From: Pithys albifrons albifrons
Taxonomy: Eukaryota; Chordata; Aves; Passeriformes; Thamnophilidae
Direction: 5' to 3'
DNA length: 64,000 bases
Assembly: GCF_047495875.1 (NCBI RefSeq)
Contig: NC_092497.1
Location: 772,435 to 836,434 of the forward strand
How positions within the stretch are numbered: the stretch's first letter is position 1; each line of letters begins with the position of its first letter. A model generated the notes under the pieces. It was given only the letters and a program-made list of their open reading frames with translations. It had not been told where the DNA came from and searched no databases. The position numbers and the translations under genes were made by a program. Positions 56,586-64,000 of this stretch are shown piece by piece.

Positions 56586-57700
56586 ACCCAACTGGCAGCC
56601 CCAGAGCCCTGGGGAATAAAACCAAGCACCTGCCAGCTGTGATTGATGTCCTGGTGTTTCCCCACCAGAGATTGGCTCTATTAAAGGGCACTGGAATTCC
56701 CTGCACCGAGTAATAAAATGATAATTAAACGCTCCATGGATTATTAAAACACTCTAATGGCAATGGGGGAAATAAATGATCAGCCCCATTCCAGAATTGG
56801 CTCACGAGCAGTTGAGCTTTGATTTGTCAGTGACTGGAATAACTTCCCTCTCTCCAGAACTCCCCTCCTGTCCCTCTGGGCACAGCCCAGCCTGGCACTT
56901 GTTTCCATCCCTGCCCACGAGGAGGGCACAGAAAGCAAAGGATGGTGGCAGGATGGGCTCCTGATTCTTGTTAAAACCGTGGGCAGAAGGAGCTCAGAGG
57001 CTGCAAAATGCTTTTCCCTTCCTTACTCCTTCCTACATATGTGGAAGAGACAGTCAGGATAAACTGGGAAACCACGGGAGGAACTGCAGAACAGCCCCTG
57101 AGCCCAGGGATGAAATGAATACACTTAATGGGTTGGGCAAGAGCTGTCCTGAACCCCTATAATTAGTGTGACTTCCTTGATTAAGGCTCAAACAGGGAGC
57201 CCCGACCCTCTTCCCCACTAAGCACATTCCACACCCAACTCCTCCCGGCCCCAGAAATTCCTTCAAGGAATTGCTAATCAGTGCAATGCCACCAGAATCA
57301 AGAGTGGTGGTGGTGGGGAACAAGAACCCAGGCGGTGTGGCAAGACCAGATTGCAGCGGGACTCGCTGTTTTCCCTGAGATTTGGGGGCTGGGGAGGGGC
57401 TTTTTTTGGGGTTCATCAGAGCTGATGGATCCCAGCTGGGACTATCAAGTGCTGTGTGTGGAGTTATTTTCCTCTTGGCTCTGCACCCATTGGGGTTTTT
57501 CAGCAGATGACAGCGAAGCTCCCGCTGTCCCAGTCACACACACACAGGAACTCCTGGGGAAAAGCTTTGCCCATGTCCTGCTCCTGTGCCAAGGGGAGAT
57601 TCCCACTGGGATAAGGTGAGAGCCACACCTTTTGCCATCCACACCCAGCCCTGAGAGGGCCAATTCCATCCACAGGGCATGGAATTATTTCCCCACCAAA
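56586..57700. other. Unique spacer, AT-rich left part
   Basis: 56640-56830 is AT-rich and unique with GTAATAAAATGATAATTAAA (56709-56728) and GGATTATTAAAAC. The rest is of intermediate composition. There is no tandem repeat apart from (CA)n at about 57536-57546. No recognisable exon. Confidence 0.45.
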
Positions 57701-60700
57701 ACCTCCTAATCTTGGAATCCCAGAATCCCAAACTGGGTTGGGTGGGAAGGGACCTTAAAGCTCATCCTGTTCCAGGAGCACCTTCCACAAGACCATGTTC
57801 TATCCTGGCCTTGGACATTTCCAGGGGTGGGGAATCCATCCTGAAATTCCAGCTGCTGATGGGACTCCTGCAGAGCTTCCATTCCAGGAACACCTTCCAC
57901 AAGACCAGGTTGTTCTATCCTGGCCTTGGACGTTTCCAGGGATGGGGAATCCATCCTGAAATTCCAACTGCTGATGAGATTCCTGCAGAGCTCCCGTTCC
58001 AGGAACACCTTCCACGAGACCAGGTTGTTCTATCCTGGCCATGGACATTTCCAGGGATGGGGAATCCATCCTGAAATTCCAGCTGCTGATGGGACTCCTG
58101 GAGAGCTCCCATTCCAGGAACACCTTCCACATGTTCTATCCTGGCTTTGGACACTTGCAGGGATGGGGAATCCATCCTGAAATTCCAACTGCTGATGGGA
58201 CTCCTGCAGAGCTCCTGTTCCAGGAACACCTTCCACAAGACCAGGTTGTGCTATCCTGGCCTTGGACATTTCCAGGGATGGGGAATCCATCCTGAAATTC
58301 CAACTGCTGATGGGATTCCTGCAGAGCTCCCGTTCCAGGAACACCTTCCACATGTTCTATCCTGGCTTTGGACATTTCCAGGGAAGGGGAATCCATCCTG
58401 CAATTCCAACTGCTGATGGGACTCCTGGAGAGCTCCCATTCCAGGAACACCTTCCACAAGACCAGGTTGTTCTATCCTGGCCTTGGACATTTCCAGGGAT
58501 AGGGAATCCATCCTGAAATTCCAGCTGCTGATGAGATTCCTGCAGAGCTTCTGTTCCAGGAACACCTTCCACAAGACCAGGTTGTTCTATCCTGGCCTTG
58601 GACACTTGCAGGGATGGGGAATCCATCCTGAAATTCCAGCTGCTGATGGGATTCCTGCAGAGCTCCCATTCCAGGAACACCTTCCACATGTTCTATCCTG
58701 GTCTTGGACATTTCCAGGGATGGGGAATCCATCCTGAAATTCCAACTGTTGATGAGATTCCTGCAGAGCTCCTGTTCCAGGAACACCTTCCACGAGACCA
58801 TGTTCTATCCTGGCTTTGGACATTTCCAGGGATGGGGAATCCATCCTGAAATTCCAGCTGCTGATGGGACTCCTGCAGAGCTCCCATTCCAGGAACACCT
58901 TCCACATGTTCTATCCTGGCTTTGGACACTTCCAGGGATGGGGAATCCATCCTGAAATTCCAACTGCTGATGGGATTCCTGGAGAGCTCCTGTTCCAGGA
59001 ACACCTTCCACATGTTCTATCCTGGCCTTGGACATTTCCAAGGATGGGGAATCCATTCTGAAATTCCAACTGCTGATGGGACTCCTGCAGAGCTCCCATT
59101 CCAGGAACACCTTCCACAAGACCAGGTTGTGCTATCCTGGCCTTGGACACTTGCAGGGATGGGGAATCCATCCTGAAATTCCAACTGCTGATGGGATTCC
59201 TGCAGAGCTCCCATTCCAGGAACACCTTCCACATGTTCTATCCTGGCCTTGGACACTTGCAGGGATGGGGAATCCATCCTGAAATTCCAACTGCTGATGG
59301 GACTCCTGGAGAGCTCCTGTTCCAGGAAGACCTTCCACATGTTCTATCCTGGCTTTGGACACTTGCAGGGATGGGGAATCCATCCTGCAATTCCAACTGC
59401 TGATGGGACTCCTGCAGAGCTTCCATTCCAGGAACACCTTCCACGAGACCAGGTTGTTCTATCCTGGCCTTGGACATTTCCAGGGATGGGGAATCCATCC
59501 TGCAATTCCAACTGCTGATGGGATTCCTGCAGAGCTCCTGTTCCAGGAACACCTTCCACAAGACCAGGTTGTTCTATCCTGGCCTTGGACATTTCCAGGG
59601 AAGGGGAATCCATCCTGAAATTCCAACTGCTGATGGGATTCCTGCAGAGCTCCCATTCCAGGAACACCTTCCACATGTTCTATCCTGGCCTTGGACACTT
59701 GCAGGGATGGGGAATCCATCCTGAAATTCCAACTGCTGATGGGACTCCTGGAGAGCTCCCATTCCAGGAACACCTTCCACATGTTCTATCCTGGCTTTGG
59801 ACATTTCCAGGGAAGGGGAATCCATCCTGAAATTCCAGCTGCTGATGGGACTCATGCAGAGCTCCTGTTCCAGGAACACCTTCCACATGTTCTATCCTGG
59901 CCTTGGACACTTGCAGGGATGGGGAAGCCATCCTGAAATTCCAACTGCTGATGGGATTCCTGCAGAGCTCCCATTCCAGGAACACCTTCCACATGTTCTA
60001 TCCTGGCTTTGGACACTTGCAGGGATGAGGAATCCATCCTGAAATTCCAGCTGCTGATGGGATTCCTGCAGAGCTCCCGTTCCAGGAACACCTTCCACAT
60101 GTTCTATCCTGGCTTTGGACATTTCCAGGGAAGGGGAATCCATCCTGCAATTCCAACTGCTGATGGGATTCCTGCAGAGCTCCTGTTCCAGGAACACCTT
60201 CCACATGTTCTATCCTGGCTTTGGACACTTGCAGGGATGGGGAATCCATCCTGAAATTCCAACTGCTGATGGGACTCCTGCAGAGCTCCCATTCCAGGAA
60301 CACCTTCCACAAGACCAGGTTGTGCTATCCTGGCTTTGGACACTTGCAGGGAAGGGGAATCCATCCTGAAATTCCAACTGCTGATGGGACTCCTGGAGAG
60401 CTCCCATTCCAGGAACACCTTCCACGAGACCAGGTTGTTTTATCCTGGCCTTGGACATTTCCAGGGAAGGGGAATCCATCCTGAAATTCCAACTGCTGAT
60501 GAGATTCCTGCAGAGCTCCTGTTCCAGGAACACCTTCCACATGTTCTATCCTGGCCTTGGACACTTCCAGGGATGGGGAATCCATCCTGAAATTCCAGCT
60601 GCTGATGGGACTCCTGGAGAGCTCCCGTTCCAGGAAGACCTTCCACATGTTCTATCCTGGCTTTGGACACTTGCAGGGATGGGGAATCCATCCTGAAATT

Positions 60701-61175
60701 CCAACTGCTGATGGGATTCCTGTAGAGCTCCTGTTTCAGGAACACCTTCCACATGTTCTATCCTGGCCTTGGACATTTCCAGGGATGGGGAATCCATCCT
60801 GAAATTCCAACTGCTGATGGGATTCCTGCAGAGCTCCCATTCCAGGAACACCTTCCACATGTTCTATCCTGGCTCTGGACATTTCCAGGGATGGGGAATC
60901 CATCCTGCAATTCCAACTGCTGATGGGATTCCTGCAGAGCTTCTCTTCCAGGAACACCTTCCACAAGACCAGGTTGTTCTATCCTGGCTTTGGACACTTG
61001 CAGGGAAGGGGAATCCATCCTGAAATTCCAACTGCTGATGGGATTCCTGTAGAGCTTCTCTTCCAGGAACACCTTCCACAAGACCAGGTTGTTCTATCCT
61101 GGCCTTGGACACTTGCAGGGATGGGGAATCCATCCTGAAATTCCAACTGCTGATGGGATTCCTGCAGAGCTCCAG
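57701..61175 (-). mobile_element. 106/115-bp satellite derived from an antisense CR1 3' end
   Basis: The first unit reads, on the + strand, AACTGGGTTGGGTGGGAAGG, GACCTTAAAGCTCATCCTGT and TCCAGGAGCACCTTCCACAA, an antisense CR1 3' end. After it, a segment is tandemly repeated about 31 times: TTCCAGGAACACCTTCCACA, ATGTTCTATCCTGGCCTTGG, ACATTTCCAGGGATGGGGAA, TCCATCCTGAAATTCCAACT and GCTGATGGGATTCCTGCAGA. Units are 106 bp, or 115 bp when they carry AGACCAGGTTG before TTCTATCC. A mobile element has become a satellite. Frames of about 104-110 residues on both strands recur once per unit and are not genes. Confidence 0.92.
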
Positions 61176-62257
61176 GTCTGGCATCAGTGACAGGAATTTG
61201 AGCAACCCTAAAATAGGGAAGGAAATCGAGGGCATCCAGGATTTATCTGGGGTTTAATAAGATAATTCACCTTGTAAATCATCCCACAGGGACAAAAAAA
61301 AAAAAAAAAAAAAAGGAGCCAGTTCCAGCATTTCCTTGTAGGCACAAAGGGGGTTCCTCCTCCAGGGTACACCAGGTACCCACAACCATCCCAGGAATTA
61401 AAAACAAGCAGGAAATTCCTTGCTCTCCGTAGGGATAAGGGTGGAAAGACAGAGGGAAAGTGCTGGGAGGGGACACCGTGTGTGTGTTGGTTTATACCCC
61501 CCCTTTAACTACCGAGCCATGATCTTCTCCAGAGCAGTAGATAAAATGGGAAATGAAATATGGGGCAATAATCGTGACACGGAGGCGAAGCCGCTGCCTT
61601 TAATCTCTTCCTCTTTGCCAGCAGATAGGCCATAACATGACAATAATGAAATATAAATGACCTACATAAAAAAAAAAAAGATAAAATCAGGTAATTACCC
61701 AAGCGTCAGTTCTTTACAAAATAATTGGTAATGACCTTTTTGATAAAGAAATCACTGGTGGGATGTTGCTGACAGCAGGATTTCCAGCTCCAGGAGAACA
61801 CAGCAGCTGGCTCGGAGTGAGGGAAAGGCTGCTGGGATGGGCACAGGGGGATGTGCCACCCAAACCTGGGGGTAGGGGCAGGAATGAAGCTTTGAGGTGG
61901 GGAGATGCCAGAGCTGTGCCTGGCAGTGCCACACCGGCAGAGCCACCACGTCCAGCCTGAGTGACTCCAACCCTTGGGGTGCCCCAGGTCAGCTCTGCCT
62001 TCCCAAGGACCCTGCTGAGATGGGAGGTGGCATTTCCATGCCCCCCTGCCCTCCAGACTGGCCGTGCCAGCAGCAGCAGCAGCTCCAGCGGGACCCGGCT
62101 GGCTCCGGGCAGGAGTTCAGATGGAAACGACTTGTGATCGCTCCCAATCTGGCCAGGGCTGCAAACAAAAGGCTGCAAATGTCACTAACAGAGGATGATC
62201 CCCCTGGAAAAACTTCCCAGAAGTCCAGGAGGAGGAAGGAGAAAGTGGCAGGAGCAT
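61176..62257. other. Unique island, candidate conserved element
   Basis: An A tract lies at 61294-61314. The stretch 61500-61760 is unique and AT-rich, with GGAAATGAAATATGGGGCAA, AATGAAATATAAATGACC, ATCAGGTAATTACCCAAGCG and AAAATAATTGGTAATGACC, and looks like a conserved non-coding element. 61770-62250 is GC-richer, with (GCA)n at 62068-62080. No gene is recognised. Confidence 0.5.
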
Positions 62258-63640
62258 CCCCGAGGAGCTGCCCAACAGGAGGAGGTGGCAGGAGCATCCC
62301 CGAGGAGCTGCCCAGCAGGAGGAGGTGGCAGGAGCACCCCCGAGGAACTGCCCAGCAGGAGGAGGTGGCAGGAGCATCCCCGAGGAGCTGCCCAGGAGGA
62401 GGAGGTGGCAGGAGCTTCCCCGAGGAGCTGCCCAGCAGGAGGAGGTGGCAGGAGCATCCCCGAGGAGCTGCCCAGGAGAAGGAGGTGGCAGGAGCATCCC
62501 CGAGGAGCTGCCCAGGAGGAGGAGGTGGCAGGAGCATCTCCGAGGAGCTGCCCAGGAGGAGGAGGTGGCAGGAGCATCCCCGGGGAGCTGCCCAGCAGGA
62601 GGAGGTGGCAGGAGCATCTCTGAGGAGCTGCCCAGCAGGAGGAGGTGGCAGGAGCATCTCCGAGGAGCTGCCCAGGAGGAGGAGGTGGCAGGAGCATCCC
62701 CGAGGAGCTGCCCAGCAGGAGGAGGTGGCAGGAGCATCTCTGAGGAGCTGCCCAGCAGGAGGAGGTGGCAGGAGCATCCCCAAGGAACTGCCCAGCAGGA
62801 GGAGGTGGCAGGAGCATCTCTGAGGAGCTGTCCAGGAGGAGGAGGTGGCAGGAGCTTCCCTGAGGAGCTGCCCAGCAGGAGGAGGTGGCAGGAGCATCCC
62901 CGAGGAGCTGCCCAGCAGGAGGAGGTGGCAGGAGCATCCCCGAGGAGCTGCCCAGCAGGAGGAGGTGGCAGGAGCACCCCCGAGGAGCTGCCCAGGAGGA
63001 GGAGGTGGCAGGAGCATCCCCGAGGAACTGCCCAGCAGGAGGAGGTGGCAGGAGCACCCCCGAGGAGCTGCCCAGCAGGAGGAGGTGGCAGGAGCATCCC
63101 CGAGGAGCTGCCCAGCAGGAGGAGGTGGCAGGAGCATCTCAGAGGAGCTGCCCAGCAGGAGGAGGTGGCAGGAGCATCCCCGAGGAGCTGCCCAGCAGGA
63201 GGAGGTGGCAGGAGCATCTCTGAGGAGCTGCCCAGGAGGAGGAGGTGGCAGGAGCATCCCCGAGGAGCTGCCCAGGAGGAGGAGGTGGCAGGAGCACCCC
63301 CGAGGAGCTGCCCAGCAGGAGGAGGTGGCAGGAGCATCTCTGAGGAGCTGCCCAGGAGGAGGAGGTGGCAGGAGCATCCCCGAGGAGCTGCCCAGCAGGA
63401 GGAGGTGGCAGGAGCATCTCTGAGGAGCTGCCCAGCAGGAGGAGGTGGCAGGAGCATCCCCGAGGAGCTGCCCAGGAGGAGGAGGTGGCAGGAGCACCCC
63501 CGAGGAGCTGCCCAGCAGGAGGAGGTGGCAGGAGCATCCCCGAGGAGCTGCCCAGCAGGAGGAGGTGGCAGGAGCATCTCTGAGGAGCTGCCCAGCAGGA
63601 GGAGGTGGCAGGAGCATCCCCGAGGAGCTGCCCAGACCTG
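62258..63640 (+). repeat. Indel-free 40-bp minisatellite
   Basis: About 34 copies of a 40-bp unit, GGAGGTGGCAGGAGCATCCC plus CGAGGAGCTGCCCAGCAGGA. In the print every copy keeps exact 40-bp register from 62281 to 63640. Variation is limited to a few single-base positions: ATCCCC/ATCTCT/ATCTCC/ACCCCC/TTCCCC, GAGCTG/GAACTG and AGCAGGA/AGGAGGA. Frames are open on both strands through most of the array, which is not a gene. Confidence 0.96.
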
Positions 63641-64000
63641 AGGAGAGACAAGAACCTGCTGCAGGAACCCCCCAACTGCAGCTGCTGAGCTGCTCCTCGG
63701 GGTTAGACCTTGTGCTGGTCATCTCACCTGCAAAGCAAGGGGATAACTGGTGTCCTCAGGACGATCCAACTCACCCTCAACCCCTTCTCCTTGGGTTTAA
63801 ACCTTGTGCTGATCATCTCACCTGCAAAGCAAGGGGATAACTGGTGTCCCTAAGAGGATCCAAAATAACCTCAGGAGGAAGAGATCCAAACTCTGGAGAT
63901 CCCTGTGCCGAGATAAGGGCAGGGCTGAGGGGCAGGTGATGGGCAGAGGGTGGGCCCAGGACCTGCCCATCCCTGTGGGGCTGATCCTGGGCATCCATGG
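63641..64000. other. Unique end with a 94-bp tandem duplication
   Basis: A segment with ACCTTGTGCTGGTCATCTCA and CCTGCAAAGCAAGGGGATAA occurs at 63707 and again at 63801 (period 94 bp, about 90% similar). The remaining ~110 bp show nothing recognisable. The window ends here. Confidence 0.6.

Noticed and set aside
57706..61235. Dozens of 81-110-residue frames at regular spacing on both strands
   Set aside because: One per satellite unit, shared by all copies, with no reason to think they are translated.
61989..63722. 577-residue reverse frame and forward partners
   Set aside because: They arise from the 40-bp array, which has no stop triplets.
1..64000. CRISPR arrays, bacterial operons or phage features
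   Set aside because: All direct repeats are head-to-tail without unique spacers, and the gene with introns and CR1 elements show vertebrate DNA.

Overview
The window is vertebrate, almost certainly bird, nuclear DNA. One real gene is visible: the last three coding exons of TXNL1 (thioredoxin-like 1) on the + strand (1963-2135, 5941-6045, 17888-17917), followed by a short 3' UTR with two AATAAA signals near 18031 and 18095. The three exons join in phase, splice sites included, and give the C-terminal ~102 residues of the PITH domain, ending in GKKGESH. Bird origin is inferred from many CR1 LINE 3' ends (around 1836, 4390-5730, 24030-25660, 31985-32560, 43285, 57700-61180). No other coding gene, tRNA, rRNA or CRISPR array could be supported. 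The very long open frames in the window are by-products of tandem repeats that lack stop triplets.

The outstanding property is tandem-repeat density. By hand tally, about 46 kb of 64 kb (~70%) is minisatellite, satellite or simple repeat, in more than 30 arrays with mostly unrelated units of 5 to ~115 bp. Inside TXNL1 (1-17887) these are a G-rich 15-bp array, a 31-bp array, a 30-bp array that starts exactly at a splice donor, a cluster of CR1 tails in both orientations, a 67-bp array, a 2.26-kb (CCCTT)n / CCCAAACCTT array, an 11/54-bp array, a 2.4-kb TCACTCTA array, and 29-bp and ~65-72-bp arrays ending about 140 bp before the terminal exon.

Downstream of TXNL1 (18.1-64 kb) the sequence alternates between arrays and short islands of unique sequence. 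The islands are often AT-rich with TAATTA-type motifs, or GC-rich, and look like conserved non-coding regulatory elements; one carries a strong CTCF-type motif at 20789-20808. Major arrays are a four-copy higher-order repeat (37.6-43.2 kb), a 20-bp array (45.97-48.9 kb), a second AAGGG / AAGGTTTGGG array in the opposite orientation (51.4-51.87 kb), a 17-bp array (52.4-55.1 kb), a 106/115-bp satellite made from a CR1 fragment (57.7-61.2 kb) and an indel-free 40-bp array (62.26-63.64 kb).

The most notable observation is the 30-bp array at 2136-4368. Its unit is a copy of the TXNL1 exon/intron boundary, so about 50 near-identical 5' splice sites (ACT or CCT, then GTGAGT) follow the authentic donor. 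Because the unit is 30 bp and the intron is phase 0, five early decoy donors would extend the protein in frame. Extreme GC3 in the neighbouring exon (~93%, against ~60% and ~44% in the next two) and the repeat load suggest a strongly recombining region, for example a pseudoautosomal or subtelomeric location. That placement is an inference.
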